A stretch of 64,000 bases of DNA from Variovorax sp. V93 (GCF_041154485.1 NZ_AP028669.1:1612001-1676000), one strand, 5' to 3'. Positions 11,432 through 20,919 are shown, counted from the stretch's first letter. The notes: generated from the letters alone by a model not told the origin. Made by a program: numbers and translations.

Positions 11432-12714
11432 GTCACTGCGTTCTTGCGGTTGAATTCGGCGCGTTGCCACTCGCCCGTCCGGAGCACCTGCACCAGATGC
11501 TCGACCGAGTTCCACACATCCTCGAAGCCAAGATACAGCGGCGTGAAGCCGAAGCGAAGGATGTCGGGCATCTGCGAATCGCCGGCGCGGTAGTCGCCGA
11601 TCACGCCGCGCGCGATCAGCGCCTGCACGATGGCGTAGGCGCCTTCGTCGCGGCTCAGGCACACCTGCGAGCCGCGGCGTGCGTGTTCGCGCGGCGTGAC
11701 GAGCGCGAGGCCCTGGCCCGCGCAGCGTTCTTCCACCAGCGCGATGAACAGGTCGGTGAGCGCGAGCGACTTGGCGCGCAGCGCGGCCATCGCGCCGTTT
11801 GAACCGTTGAAGACTTCGGCCGCGAGCACGGTGTCGAGTCCGCATTCGAGCCCCGCCAGCGCGATGACCGGCTGCGTGCCGCAGAGATAGCGGCCCACCC
11901 CCGGCGCGGGGCGGTAGTGCGGCGTGAACTCGAAGGGCGCGGCATGGCCCCACCAGCCCGACAGCGGTTGCTCGAACTTGCCCGCATGCCGCGTATGCAC
12001 CCAGGCAAAGGCCGGCGCGCCGGGGCCGCCGTTCAGGTACTTGTAGCCGCAGCCGATGGCGTAGTCGGCATTGCTGTCGTTCAGCGCGACCGGCACCGCG
12101 CCCGCGCTGTGCGCCAGATCCCACACCGTGAGCGCGCCGGCGGCGTGCGCGGCGGCGGTGATGGCCTTCATGTCGTGCATGGCGCCGGTGCGGTAGTTCA
12201 CGTGCGTGAGCATCAGCACGGCCACTTCGTCGGTCAGCACCGAATCCGGGCCTTGCAGTTCGCTCGCATCGATCAGCTTGAGCGTGAAGCCGCGTTCGCG
12301 GCACAGCGACTCGGCAATGTAGAGGTCGGTCGGGAAGTTGCTGCGCTCGCTGACCACCAGCCTGCGCCCGCTGTGCGTCTGCTGCGAGAGCGCCGCGAAC
12401 AGCACCTTGTAAAGGTTGACCGAAGTGCTGTCGGTGCACACCACTTCGCCGGGCGCGGCGCCGATCAGGCGAGCCACCTTGTCGCCCAGGCGCTGCGGCA
12501 GGTCGAACCAGCTGGCGGTGTTCCACGAGCGGATCAGGCCTTCGCCCCATTCCTTGGCCACCACTTCGGCAATGCGTGCCGGCGCGGCCTTCGGCAGCAC
12601 GCCGAGCGAGTTGCCGTCGAGGTAGAGCACGCCCTCGGGAATGGTGAATTGGTCGCGCAGGGCGCGCAGCGGGTCTTGCGCGTCGAGCGCGCGGCAGTCT
12701 TCGAGGGTCGTCAT
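11428..12714 (-). CDS. kynU: kynureninase
   Basis: A PLP-dependent hydrolase of 428 residues that splits kynurenine into anthranilate and alanine. The PLP lysine lies in the [16 protein letters not shown] motif near residue 225. Other family marks are [12 protein letters not shown] near the N-terminus, the phosphate-binding [11 protein letters not shown], and [10 protein letters not shown] with the Asp that pairs with the cofactor nitrogen. Start at ATG 12714, eleven bases after the kynB stop. Anthranilate made here could enter anthranilate breakdown or tryptophan or quinolone synthesis; no anthranilate dioxygenase is recognisable in this window. Confidence 0.96.
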   Translation of the reverse strand: MTTLEDCRALDAQDPLRALRDQFTIPEGVLYLDGNSLGVLPKAAPARIAEVVAKEWGEGLIRSWNTASWFDLPQRLGDKVARLIGAAPGEVVCTDSTSVNLYKVLFAALSQQTHSGRRLVVSERSNFPTDLYIAESLCRERGFTLKLIDASELQGPDSVLTDEVAVLMLTHVNYRTGAMHDMKAITAAAHAAGALTVWDLAHSAGAVPVALNDSNADYAIGCGYKYLNGGPGAPAFAWVHTRHAGKFEQPLSGWWGHAAPFEFTPHYRPAPGVGRYLCGTQPVIALAGLECGLDTVLAAEVFNGSNGAMAALRAKSLALTDLFIALVEERCAGQGLALVTPREHARRGSQVCLSRDEGAYAIVQALIARGVIGDYRAGDSQMPDILRFGFTPLYLGFEDVWNSVEHLVQVLRTGEWQRAEFNRKNAVT

Positions 12715-12725
12715 GATGGAGGTTT

Positions 12726-13379
12726 TCAGCGGGGAAGCTCGCGCAGCACGGCGCGAACCGGGGAGGCATCGGCGCTGACCAGCCTGAGCGGCAGCGCGAT
12801 GAGTTCGTAGTCGCCCTCGGGCACCTCGTCGAGCACGAGGTTCTCGAGCACGCGCAGGTCGAGGCGGCGGATGCGCTGGTGGCTTTGCAGCGTCTTGCTG
12901 TCGGCCGGGTCGATGCTGGCGGTGTCGATGCCGATCAACTTCACGCCCATGGCCGCGAGCCTTTCGACGGTGGCGGGCGCGTAGGCCGCGAGCTGCGGGT
13001 CCCAGTGGGCGACGGGCATGGCGGTGTAGGTACGCACCAGCACGCGCGCGGGCAGGGTGCTGTCGATGGCGTGGGCGATGTGCTCCCACTCGATCAGCGG
13101 CCCCTTGGCGATGGCATGGATCACCCGGCAGGGGCCGAGGAAGGGTGCGAGGTCCACGAGGCCGATGGCCTGGCCTTCGGGGTCGTAGTGCAGCGGCGCG
13201 TCGGCATGCGCGCCGACGTGGGGCGAGAGCTTGATCTCGCTGACGTTGACCGGGCAATCCGGCGAAATGGTGGCTGCCCAGCGCTGCTGGTAGGGCGTGT
13301 CGCCGGGGAACACCGGCGTGCCTTCATGCACGGGCGGCGAGATGTCCCAGAGGCGGGGTTGGGGTTGCAGGGAACGCAT
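12726..13379 (-). CDS. kynB: arylformamidase (kynurenine formamidase)
   Basis: A 217-residue metal-dependent hydrolase of the cyclase family that removes formate from N-formylkynurenine. The metal site is in the [11 protein letters not shown] motif at 54-64, a variant of HxGTHxDxPxH in which Thr is replaced by Ala. It is the first gene of the kynBUA operon, whose promoter should lie in the 78 bases before the YkgJ-like gene. No adjacent Lrp-type KynR regulator is present, unlike in Pseudomonas and Burkholderia. A distant relative, the putative isatin hydrolase, lies at 59422. Confidence 0.95.
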   Translation of the reverse strand: MRSLQPQPRLWDISPPVHEGTPVFPGDTPYQQRWAATISPDCPVNVSEIKLSPHVGAHADAPLHYDPEGQAIGLVDLAPFLGPCRVIHAIAKGPLIEWEHIAHAIDSTLPARVLVRTYTAMPVAHWDPQLAAYAPATVERLAAMGVKLIGIDTASIDPADSKTLQSHQRIRRLDLRVLENLVLDEVPEGDYELIALPLRLVSADASPVRAVLRELPR

Positions 13380-13457
13380 GGCGCGAAGTTAGCGCCGGGC
13401 GGGGCGTCGTGGTGTCGGTTATTTCCAACACACGGCGTGACGAGATGATCGATCGGC

Positions 13458-13775
13458 TCAGAGGGGCAGCGACGCCAGGCCGGGCAGCCCGTGCCGTGCG
13501 CGGGCCCGCTCGCAGGCGTGGCTGCCGGCCTGCAGCTCATGACAGGGGTTGGGGCGCCATTCGTAGATGCCACAGGCCACGGCCTGGCCGATCTTGCCGG
13601 TGAGCGCGGCGCAGCGCGGCGGCGTGTGATCGGTACCGCGCATGCGGCAGAGGGTGTGGTTCACTTCGACGGCAAGGCCGGACGGCACCTGTCCGCCGTT
13701 CTCGTCGAGTTCGTGGATGCTGAAGTCGACGCGGTAGCTGGCGCAGCAGGCGCCGCATTGCTGGCAATGGGACAC
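13458..13775 (-). CDS. YkgJ-family Cys-cluster protein
   Basis: A 105-residue protein with CQQCGACC at residues 4-11 and further Cys at about 43, 55 and 68, as in the UPF0153/YkgJ family of putative zinc- or iron-binding proteins. GIYEWRPNPCHEL is the usual later segment of the family. The biochemical role of the family is not known. The start is GTG at 13775, since no ATG precedes the conserved first Cys. It lies between argF and kynB on the same strand, 24 bases after the argF stop, so it may be read from the argDF transcript. Confidence 0.8.
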   Translation of the reverse strand: MSHCQQCGACCASYRVDFSIHELDENGGQVPSGLAVEVNHTLCRMRGTDHTPPRCAALTGKIGQAVACGIYEWRPNPCHELQAGSHACERARARHGLPGLASLPL

Positions 13776-13799
13776 GTGGCCGCACCTTCGGTCAGATGC

Positions 13800-14735
13800 C
13801 TAAAGCCGCCCCAGCAGCAGGAACTCCATCAGCGCCTTCTGCGCATGGAGCCGGTTCTCGGCCTCGTCCCACACCACCGACTGCGGGCCGTCGATGACCT
13901 CGGCCTGCACTTCCTCGCCGCGGTGCGCGGGCAGGCAGTGCATGAAGAGGGCGTCGGGCTGGGCGATGCGCATCATGTCCTCGTCGACGCACCAGTCGGC
14001 AAAGGCCTTGCGGCGGGCCTCGTTCTCGGACTCGTAGCCCATGCTGGTCCAGACGTCGGTGGTCACCAGGTCGGCGCCGTGGCAGGCTTCCATCGGGTCC
14101 TTGAAAACCTGGTAGCTGTCGGCCGAGCGCAGGCCCGCCACCGACTGGTCGACTTCGTAGCCGCTGGGCGTGCTCACGTGCACCTTGAAGCCGAGGATCT
14201 CGCTGGCCTGCAGCCAGGTGTTGGCCATGTTGTTGCCGTCGCCCACCCAGGCCACCGTCTTGCCCTGGATCGAACCGCGGTGCTCGATGTAGGTGAAGAT
14301 GTCCGCGAGGATCTGGCAGGGGTGGAACTCGTTGGTCAGGCCGTTGATCACCGGCACGCGCGAGTGCGCGGCGAAGGTGTCGATCTTGGTCTGCTCGTAG
14401 GTGCGGATCATCACGAGGTCGACCATGCGGCTGATGACCTTGGCGCTGTCCTCGATGGGCTCGGCGCGGCCGAGCTGGCTGTCGCCGGTGGTCAGGTGCA
14501 CCACGCTGCCGCCGAGCTGGTACATGCCGGCCTCGAAGCTCACGCGGGTGCGCGTGCTGGCCTTCTCGAAGATCATGGCCAGCGTGCGGTCGGTCAGCGG
14601 TTGGTGCTTCTCGTAGGTCTTGAACTTCTTCTTGATGATCGCCATGCGATCGAAGAGGTAGGCGTATTCATCGGCCGTGAAGTCTGAGAACTGCAGGTAG
14701 TGGCGGATGGCATTGGGCGTGGCGGCGGTCGTCAT
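13800..14735 (-). CDS. argF: ornithine carbamoyltransferase
   Basis: A 311-residue cytosolic enzyme that makes citrulline from ornithine and carbamoyl phosphate in arginine synthesis. The carbamoyl phosphate site is STRTR at 60-64, HPCQ lies at 138-141 and the ornithine-binding HCLP at 266-269 (C267). Length is normal. The stop is TAG. The ATG overlaps the argD stop (ATGA), so argD-argF form a coupled pair in the pathway order acetylornithine to ornithine to citrulline, with only the deacetylation step missing between them. Confidence 0.97.
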   Translation of the reverse strand: MTTAATPNAIRHYLQFSDFTADEYAYLFDRMAIIKKKFKTYEKHQPLTDRTLAMIFEKASTRTRVSFEAGMYQLGGSVVHLTTGDSQLGRAEPIEDSAKVISRMVDLVMIRTYEQTKIDTFAAHSRVPVINGLTNEFHPCQILADIFTYIEHRGSIQGKTVAWVGDGNNMANTWLQASEILGFKVHVSTPSGYEVDQSVAGLRSADSYQVFKDPMEACHGADLVTTDVWTSMGYESENEARRKAFADWCVDEDMMRIAQPDALFMHCLPAHRGEEVQAEVIDGPQSVVWDEAENRLHAQKALMEFLLLGRL

Positions 14736-15940
14736 TGCGCTGCAGGCTCCGACAGGAATGTTTTGACGATGGGCGCGAGGATGGCGACGATCTCGTCGGC
14801 CTCGGCAATGCTCAGGATGAGCGGCGGCACCAGGCGGATCACCTTGTCGGCCGTCACGCTCAGCAGCAGGCCGGCGTCGCAGGCGCGGTTCAAAATGACG
14901 CCGCAGGGCCGGTCGAGCTCGATGCCCAGCATCAGGCCCTGGCCGCGGATTTCCTTCACGCCGGCCAGGCCGCCGATTTCGCGTTCGAGCGCGGCCTTCA
15001 GGTGCTCGCCCACGGCGGCGGCGTTCTCGAGCAGCTTGTGCTCTTCCATGATGCGGATGGTTTCGATGCCGGCGCGCATCGCGAGCGGGTTGCCGCCGAA
15101 GGTGGTGCCGTGGTTGCCGGGGCCGAAGATGTGGGCGGCCTTGGGGCCAGCTACCACGGCGCCGATCGGCACGCCCGAGCCCAGGCCCTTGGCCAGCGGC
15201 ATGACGTCGGGCTTGATACCGGCCCACTGGTGCGCGAACCACTTGCCGGTGCGGCCCATGCCGCATTGCACTTCGTCGATCATCATGAGCCAGTCGCGCT
15301 GGTCGCACAGGGCGCGCACCTGCCTCAGGTACTCCCAGCGCATCGGGTTGATGCCGCCTTCGCCCTGGATGGTCTCGAAGAACACGGCGACCACGTTGGG
15401 GTTGCCTTCGGTGGCCTTTTTCAGTGCCTCGATGTCGTTCAGCGGCACGCGGATGAAGCCCTCGACCAGCGGGCCGAAACCGGCCTGCACCTTCGGGTTG
15501 CCGGTGGCCGACAGGGTGGCGATGCTGCGGCCGTGGAAAGCGGCTTCGTACACCACGATCTCGGGCCGCTCGATGCCCTTGTCATGGCCGAACTTGCGCG
15601 CGAGCTTCAGGGCGGCCTCGTTGGCCTCCAGCCCGGTGCAGCAGAAGAAGGCATTGGTCAGGCCCGAGAGCTCGGTCAGCTTGGCGGCCAGCTGTTCCTG
15701 GCCGGGCACGTGGTAGTAGTTGGAGCTGTGGATCAGCTTGCTGATCTGGTCCTGCAGCGCGGGCACCAGCTCGGGGTGGTTGTGGCCCAGCGTGTTCACG
15801 GCAATGCCGCCGAGGCCGTCGAGGTAGGCCTTGCCCGCGGTGTCCCAGACTCGGCAGCCCTGGCCGTGCGACAGCGCGATCGGCAGGCGACCGTAGGTGT
15901 TCATGACGTGGGGCGAGGTGGGCTGGGCGGTAGCGCTCAT
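14732..15940 (-). CDS. argD: acetylornithine aminotransferase
   Basis: A 402-residue class III PLP aminotransferase that moves an amino group from glutamate to N-acetylglutamate semialdehyde in arginine synthesis. The Schiff-base lysine is K251 in LAKGLGSGVP, and the cofactor-binding Asp lies in MMIDEVQCGMGRTG at 219-232. ArgD-type enzymes often also act as succinyldiaminopimelate aminotransferase, which cannot be excluded. I use the ATG at 15940 with a GGAG site just upstream; an in-frame ATG at 16009 adds 23 residues unlike the family. It is divergent from the DUF3579 gene across 160 bases. Confidence 0.95.
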   Translation of the reverse strand: MSATAQPTSPHVMNTYGRLPIALSHGQGCRVWDTAGKAYLDGLGGIAVNTLGHNHPELVPALQDQISKLIHSSNYYHVPGQEQLAAKLTELSGLTNAFFCCTGLEANEAALKLARKFGHDKGIERPEIVVYEAAFHGRSIATLSATGNPKVQAGFGPLVEGFIRVPLNDIEALKKATEGNPNVVAVFFETIQGEGGINPMRWEYLRQVRALCDQRDWLMMIDEVQCGMGRTGKWFAHQWAGIKPDVMPLAKGLGSGVPIGAVVAGPKAAHIFGPGNHGTTFGGNPLAMRAGIETIRIMEEHKLLENAAAVGEHLKAALEREIGGLAGVKEIRGQGLMLGIELDRPCGVILNRACDAGLLLSVTADKVIRLVPPLILSIAEADEIVAILAPIVKTFLSEPAAQ

Positions 15941-16100
15941 TCGGTTCTCCAGATAGGGAACCGCGGATTCTAGGCGTGCGCCTTGACGGCTTCGTTGAGG
16001 ATTCCGCATTACAGCAATGCCCGCTGCCCGGGAGGCGAAAGGCGCCCGGATAGAATCGCTTGTTGCACCGCAGCACCTGCTGCGGGCGCCTCATTCAACG

Positions 16101-16421
16101 ATGATTTCCCCCACTGCCAAAGAAATCTTCATCCAGGGCATCACCCGCGATGGCCGGACTTTCCGCCCCAGCGACTGGGCCGAGCGGCTGGCCGGCGTGA
16201 TGTGCTCCTTCCGCCCCGGCGGCGCCTATCCGGGCAGCCACCTGAGCTATTCGCCCTGGTGCATTCCGACCACCATCAACGGGGTCAAGTGCGTGGTGGT
16301 GAACCGCGCCCTGCGCGACGCCGAACCCATGGCCTGGGACTTCTGCGTGAACTTCGCGCGCGACAACGACCTGCAGGTGGCCGAGGCCTGCCTGGTGCCC
16401 GACGTGCCGCCCAAGGCCTGA
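16101..16421 (+). CDS. DUF3579 family protein
   Basis: A 106-residue soluble protein matching DUF3579, which is common in Betaproteobacteria. Characteristic stretches are FIQGITRDGRTFRPSDWAER, the Cys in GVMCSF and MAWDFCVNFARDNDLQV. The family has no assigned function. An ATG at 16017 would add 28 residues that do not fit the family, so 16101 is preferred. It is transcribed away from argD and ends at a strong bidirectional terminator shared with rpsT. Confidence 0.85.
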   Translation: MISPTAKEIFIQGITRDGRTFRPSDWAERLAGVMCSFRPGGAYPGSHLSYSPWCIPTTINGVKCVVVNRALRDAEPMAWDFCVNFARDNDLQVAEACLVPDVPPKA

Positions 16422-16462
16422 GCGGGCGGCTTCCTCCGGCAGGACGGAAGCGATCGGACATG

Positions 16463-16488
16463 AAAAAACCGCCCGAAGGCGGTTTTTT
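16463..16488. terminator. bidirectional intrinsic terminator between DUF3579 gene and rpsT
   Basis: A near-perfect hairpin: six A, CCGCC, a CGAA tetraloop, GGCGG and six T. The A run on one side and T run on the other let it work on both strands, which suits the convergent genes on either side. Confidence 0.9.
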
Positions 16489-16559
16489 ACACTTTGCTGC
16501 AGCGCACCCCGATCAAACGGCGGACCGGAGAATTCCGGTCCGGGCTTGCCTGACAGGTG

Positions 16560-16874
16560 TCAGGCGGCGGCCTTTTCAGGCGCGAGGGCGAGGGCCTTGA
16601 CCTTCGCCGACAGGCGGCTCTTGTCGCGAGCAGCCTTGTTCTTGTGGAAGATGCCCTTGTCGGCGACGGTGTCGACGATGCTCTGGGCCTTCGCGAAGAG
16701 TTCGCTTGCCTTGGTCTTGTCGCCGGCCAGGACGGCCTTCTCGACATTCTTCACGGCGGTGCGGTATTTGGAGCGCAGCGAGGTGTTCGCAGCGTTGAGC
16801 TTGGTGTCCTGGCGGACGCGCTTACGGCCGGAGGCGAGGCGCGGGTTCTTTTTCTTGGGCTTGGCGGATGCCAT
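16560..16874 (-). CDS. rpsT: 30S ribosomal protein S20
   Basis: S20 is a primary 16S rRNA-binding protein of the small subunit. The 104-residue product starts [12 protein letters not shown] and is highly basic with three long helices; [21 protein letters not shown] is the usual C-terminal region. It is somewhat longer than E. coli S20 (87) owing to an Ala/Pro-rich tail. The ATG at 16874 has an AAGGA site. It is divergent from murJ, a common arrangement in betaproteobacteria. Confidence 0.97.
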
Positions 16875-16980
16875 GGTTTGGTTCCTTAGGTGTCTGAGGA
16901 TGATGCAGCAAAGCCCTCCATTATAGGCCGGGTTGCCTTTTTCGCCGAATCGGGGCTTGCCGGGCCCTACACTCGCCCCC

Positions 16981-18534
16981 GTGTCCCTGTTCAAATCCGC
17001 TTCCACCGTATCCCTGCTGACCCTCGCTTCGCGGATCACGGGCCTCGTGCGCGACGTGCTTTTTGCCTCGGTGTTCGGCGTCAGTGCGCTGACCGACGCG
17101 TTCAACGTCGCCTTCCGCATTCCCAACCTGTTCCGGCGGGTTTTCGGCGAAGGCGCCTTCAGCCAGGCCTTCGTGCCGGTGCTCGCGGCGCGCAAGACCG
17201 AAGCCGGCCAGGAGGGCGCCAAGGCGCTGATCGACCATGTCGCCACGCTGCTGACCTGGGCGCTGGTGGTGGTCTGCGTGGCCGGCGTGGCCGGCGCGCC
17301 GCTCCTGGTGTGGGCCATGGCCAGCGGGCTGGCGGGCTTCGATGCCGCCGTGGTCATGACGCGCTGGATGTTCCCCTACATCGGCTTCATGTCGCTCGTG
17401 GCGCTGGCGGGCGGCATCCTGAACACCTGGCGCAAGTTCGCGGTGCCGGCCGCCTCGCCGGTGCTGCTCAACATCGCGCTGATCCTGGCAATCGTCGTCG
17501 GGGCGCCGTTGTTCCGCCGCTACGGCATCGAGCCGATCTATGCCCAGTGCGTGGGCGTGCTGGTCGGCGGCGTGCTGCAGCTGGCCATCCAGATTCCGGC
17601 GTTGCGTGCGCTGGGCCTCCTGCCGCGCATCGGTGCGAGCTTCAAGGCCCTGGGCGACGCCTGGCGCGACCCCGCCACGCGCCAGGTGCTGAAGCTGATG
17701 CTGCCCGCCCTGCTGGGCGTGAGCGTGGCGCAGATCTCGCTGCTCATCAACACGCAGATCGCCTCGCATCTTGCGGTCGGCAGCGTGACCTGGATCGGCA
17801 ATGCCGACCGCCTCATGGAGTTTCCGACCGCGATGCTCGGCGTGGCGCTCGGCGTGGTGCTGATGCCGCAGCTGGCCGGCGCCCGCGCGGCGAAGGACGA
17901 CGCGCGCTACTCGTCGCTGCTCGACCTGGGCCTGCGGCTGGTGGTGCTGCTGTCGGCGCCGTGCGCCGTCGCGCTGCTGCTCTTTGCCCAGCCGCTGGTG
18001 GCCGTGCTGTTCCACAACGGCGCCTACCAGGGCGAGGACGTGCAGCGCACCACCGTGGCGCTGATGGGCTACGGCGTCGGGCTGATCGGCCTGGTGGCCA
18101 TCAAGGTGCTCGCGCCCGGCTACTACGCCAGGCAGGACACGCGCACGCCCATGCTGATCGCCGTGGGCGTGCTGGTGCTGACCCAGGTCCTCAATTTCTT
18201 CCTGGTGCCGGTGCTGCAGCATGCGGCGCTCACGCTGACCATTGCCATCGGCGCGCTGGTCAATGCGGTCTGGCTGCTGGTCGGGCTGATCCGCCGCGGC
18301 AGCTACAAGCCCGAACCCGGCTGGGGCAAGTTCGCGCTGCAGGTGCTGGCGGGAATGCTGGTGCTCGCGGCCCTGCTGGCATGGGGTTCGCGCCACTTCG
18401 ACTGGATCGGCCTGCGCGAGCAGCGCTTCCTGCGCATCGGCCTGCTGGCCGCGCTGATCGCCGGCGCGGCGCTGCTGTATTTCGCGGTGCTCGCGGCCGT
18501 GGGCGTGCGGCTTCGCAGTTTCGTGCGCCGGTAA
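16981..18534 (+). CDS. murJ: lipid II flippase MurJ
   Basis: A 517-residue inner-membrane protein of the MviN/MATE-like group that flips lipid II for peptidoglycan assembly. It is hydrophobic throughout, with about 14 membrane helices. Family marks are the N-terminal [17 protein letters not shown], the conserved [22 protein letters not shown] and the later [14 protein letters not shown] loop. I choose GTG 16981 because the protein then begins [14 protein letters not shown] like its homologues; an in-frame ATG at 16933 would add 16 unlike residues. Confidence 0.95.
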
Positions 18535-18600
18535 GAGGCCTTGCGGTGCGGCTTTCCGCAACGCAGCCGTTTTCGAACTGCGCAAGCTGAAAACACCGCC

Positions 18601-18629
18601 TTGACGCTCCCCGAATGCTCCTCTACAAA
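18601..18629 (+). promoter_or_regulatory. candidate sigma-70 promoter giving a leaderless or near-leaderless mRNA
   Basis: TTGACG at 18601-18606 and TACAAA at 18624-18629 are separated by 17 bases. The ATG of the SirB1-like gene begins only five bases after the -10 box, so transcription would start at or next to the ATG. No clear ribosome site precedes that ATG, which agrees with a leaderless start. Confidence 0.4.
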
Positions 18630-18634
18630 GACAC

Positions 18635-19486
18635 ATGACGTTCAGCTTTCAGGTTCCCACGGCCCTGGCGTATTTCGAATCGCTGGTGCAGAGCGACGAG
18701 CACTTTCCGCTGCTGGAGGCTGCCGCCAGCCTCGCGCAGGACGAATACCCCGACCTCGACGTGCAGCAGGTGCTGGGCGACGTCGACCAGCTGCTCGCGC
18801 GCCTGAAGCGCCGGCTGCCGGCCGATGCTGCGCCGCTGGCCCGGCTGCGCGCGCTCAACCAGTTCTTCTTCAACGACCTGAACTTCGGCGGCAACGTCAA
18901 CGACTACTACGACCCCGACAACAGCTACCTGAACGCCGTGCTGCGCACGCGCCGCGGCATTCCCATTTCGCTGGCGGTGCTGTGGATGGAGCTCGCGCAG
19001 GGGCTGGGCCTGCAGGCGCGCGGCATCGGCTTTCCGGGCCACTTCATGCTCAAGGTCACGTTGCCCAAGGGGCAGGTGGTGATCGATCCCTTCACCGGCA
19101 AGTCGCTCTCGCGCGAAGAACTCGGCGAGCGGCTCGAACCCTACAAGCGCAGCAACGGGCTGGTCGGCGACTTCGACGTGCCGCTGGGCCTGTACCTGCA
19201 GCCCGCCAGCTCGCGCGAGATCATCGGGCGCATGCTGCGCAACCTGAAGGAAGTGCACCGCGCGCAGGAAGACTGGCAGCGAGCCATCGCCGTGCAGGAC
19301 CGCCTCATCGCGCTGTTGCCCAACGCCTGGGGCGAGTACCGCGACCGCGGCATCGCGCATGCCGAGCAGGGCAACACGGCGGCCGCCGTGCGCGACCTCG
19401 AAACCTACCTCGAGCATGCGGAAGACGCGCTCGACGTCGATGTCATTGCAGAGCGCGTCGCGGCGCTGCGGCGCGAATCCGACTGA
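18635..19486 (+). CDS. SirB1-family transglutaminase-like protein with TPR tail
   Basis: A 283-residue cytoplasmic protein. Residues about 70-170 form the transglutaminase-like SirB1 domain (ALNQFFFNDLNFGG, RRGIPISLAVLWMELAQ, GIGFPGHFMLK). Residues about 195-260 form TPR-like helices (AIAVQDRLIALLPN, YRDRGIAHAEQGN). A catalytic Cys is not present at the usual place in RRGIPISLAV, so it is probably not a protease or transglutaminase. The family's role is not established. It overlaps the VOC gene by one base (TGATG), so the two are likely coupled. Confidence 0.85.
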   Translation: MTFSFQVPTALAYFESLVQSDEHFPLLEAAASLAQDEYPDLDVQQVLGDVDQLLARLKRRLPADAAPLARLRALNQFFFNDLNFGGNVNDYYDPDNSYLNAVLRTRRGIPISLAVLWMELAQGLGLQARGIGFPGHFMLKVTLPKGQVVIDPFTGKSLSREELGERLEPYKRSNGLVGDFDVPLGLYLQPASSREIIGRMLRNLKEVHRAQEDWQRAIAVQDRLIALLPNAWGEYRDRGIAHAEQGNTAAAVRDLETYLEHAEDALDVDVIAERVAALRRESD

Positions 19487-19914
19487 TGGCCACCAGCACC
19501 GGCGTGGCAGACGCCCCCGATCTCGGCACCCTGCATGAGTTTCACGGCGTGCAGCCCGTGCTGCCGGTGTCCGACGCCGCGCGCGCCGCGCGCTGGTTCC
19601 GCGACGTGCTGGGCTTCGAGATCGACTTCATCGCCGGCGAACCGCCGAGCTATGCGCGGGTCAAGAAGGGCGACCGCAGCTACGGCGACCCGGTCTACCT
19701 GCGCCTGTGGCAGTGCAACACGCGCGGGGCGCCGCCCTGGCGCGGCGAGATCGTGATCCACGTGGGCAAGGACATCGACGGCCTGCACGCCGCCTACGCG
19801 AAGCGCGGCGTCACGGTGATCGAGCCGCCCGTCTCGCAGCCCTGGGGCCTGCGCGAATTCGCCATCCGCGAGCCCGACGGGCATGTGCTGCGCTTCTGCG
19901 GCTATCTGCCCTGA
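19486..19914 (+). CDS. VOC (glyoxalase/bleomycin resistance) family protein
   Basis: A 142-residue protein of the vicinal oxygen chelate fold with two beta-alpha-beta-beta-beta modules: VQPVLPVSDAARAARWFRDVLGF at the start of the first, and IVIHVGKDIDGLHAAYAKRG and FAIREPDGHVLRFCGY in the second. Metal ligands of the usual His/Glu type are partly recognisable (H in VIHV, E in REPDG). Substrate unknown; members act as glyoxalases, dioxygenases or drug-binding proteins. The start overlaps the SirB1-like stop by one base. Confidence 0.85.
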   Translation: MATSTGVADAPDLGTLHEFHGVQPVLPVSDAARAARWFRDVLGFEIDFIAGEPPSYARVKKGDRSYGDPVYLRLWQCNTRGAPPWRGEIVIHVGKDIDGLHAAYAKRGVTVIEPPVSQPWGLREFAIREPDGHVLRFCGYLP

Positions 19915-19953
19915 ATTCTGATACATAAAATTACAAATAGATCGAGACGGGCG

Positions 19954-19980
19954 TGTCGATCAGGCTTGCGCTCGCGCGAC
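19954..19980 (+). promoter_or_regulatory. candidate ECF42-type promoter upstream of the YciI/DGPF pair
   Basis: TGTCGA at 19954-19959 and CGAC at 19977-19980 are spaced by 17 bases. As I recall, this matches the -35 TGTCGA and -10 CGA/TC elements described for ECF42 sigma factors. It lies 64 bases upstream of the first DGPF gene, and an ECF42-like sigma factor is encoded at 21949. Confidence 0.55.
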
Positions 19981-20043
19981 GTGTGAACAGGAGCGCGCAA
20001 ATTCCAGCACCTCCCGACTTCATCAACCTTCAGGAGAAACGAC

Positions 20044-20472
20044 ATGCGATTCATGGTTCTGGTCAAGGCCAACAAGGATTCCGAAGCCGGCGTGATGCCG
20101 AGCACCGAGGTGCTCACCGCCATGGGCAAGTTCAACGAGGAACTGGTCAAGGCCGGCGTGCTGCTGGCGGGCGAAGGGCTGCATCCGTCTTCCAGGGGTG
20201 CGCGCGTGCGCTGCGAAGGCCTCAAACGCACCGTCATCGACGGTCCTTTTGCCGAAACGAAGGAACTACTCGCGGGCTTCTGGCTGCTTCAGGTCAAATC
20301 GAAGGAGGAAGCCATCGAGTGGATCAAGCGCAGCCCGTTCCAGGAGGGCGAGATCGAGATCCGCCAGGTGTTCGAAGCCTCCGATTTCGGCGACTCGATG
20401 ACGCCCGAACTGCTGGCGCAGGAAGAGCGCCTGCGCGCCGAATCCGAGGCCCGGGCCAAGGCCGGCAGCTGA
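20044..20472 (+). CDS. YciI/DGPF-domain protein (first of a tandem pair)
   Basis: A 142-residue soluble protein with the YCII fold: N-terminal MRFMVLVKANKDSE, the GLHPSSRGARV turn and the name-giving VIDGPFAETKELLAGFWLLQV motif at about 62-80, followed by a charged helical tail. DGPF proteins occur next to ECF42 sigma factors in many bacteria, and here the sigma gene lies 1.5 kb downstream on the same strand. Their biochemical role is unproven. The ATG has an AGGAG site. It is paralogous to the next gene and probably forms an operon with it. Confidence 0.88.
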   Translation: MRFMVLVKANKDSEAGVMPSTEVLTAMGKFNEELVKAGVLLAGEGLHPSSRGARVRCEGLKRTVIDGPFAETKELLAGFWLLQVKSKEEAIEWIKRSPFQEGEIEIRQVFEASDFGDSMTPELLAQEERLRAESEARAKAGS

Positions 20473-20502
20473 ACGGCAAGACTGCACCGAAGGAGATCCG
20501 CC

Positions 20503-20919
20503 ATGCGATTCATGCTGCTGATGATTCCCCACGGCTACGAGACCGCCGCGCCCGGCACCATTCCCGACGACGTCGATGCGGTGGCGGCCATGATGGCCTA
20601 CAACGAGTCGATGCAGAAGGCCGGCGTGCTGATCAGCTGCGACGGCCTGCATCCGCCCTCGATGGGTGCGCGCGTGAGCTTTCCGGGCCGCAAGCCCAAG
20701 GTCGTCGACGGTCCTTTCGCCGAAGCCAAGGAAGTGCTCGGCGGCTACTGGATCATCGACGTGCCCTCGCGCGCCGATGCCATCGAATGGGCCACGCGCT
20801 GCCCCGGCAGCGAGAACGAGGTCATCGAGGTCCGGCAGATCCAGGAAATTGCCGACTTCCCGCCCGACGTGCAGGCCCTGACCGCCGAATTCGCGTCGAT
20901 GCAGGCGGTCAAGAAATAA
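20503..20919 (+). CDS. YciI/DGPF-domain protein (second of a tandem pair)
   Basis: A 138-residue paralogue of the preceding gene, 30 bases downstream. It shares MRFMLLM, KAGVL, GLHPPSMGARV and VVDGPFAEAKEVLGGYWIIDV, so the pair comes from a tandem duplication that has since diverged. A GAAGGAGA ribosome site precedes the ATG. The expected partner is the ECF42-type sigma factor. A SUMF1-domain gene on the opposite strand separates this pair from the sigma gene, which is not the usual direct adjacency. Confidence 0.88.
   Translation: MRFMLLMIPHGYETAAPGTIPDDVDAVAAMMAYNESMQKAGVLISCDGLHPPSMGARVSFPGRKPKVVDGPFAEAKEVLGGYWIIDVPSRADAIEWATRCPGSENEVIEVRQIQEIADFPPDVQALTAEFASMQAVKK

Noticed and set aside
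13500..14687. 398-codon plus-strand frame opposite the YkgJ-like gene and argF
   Set aside because: Shadow of argF with biased composition; no start context and no domain.
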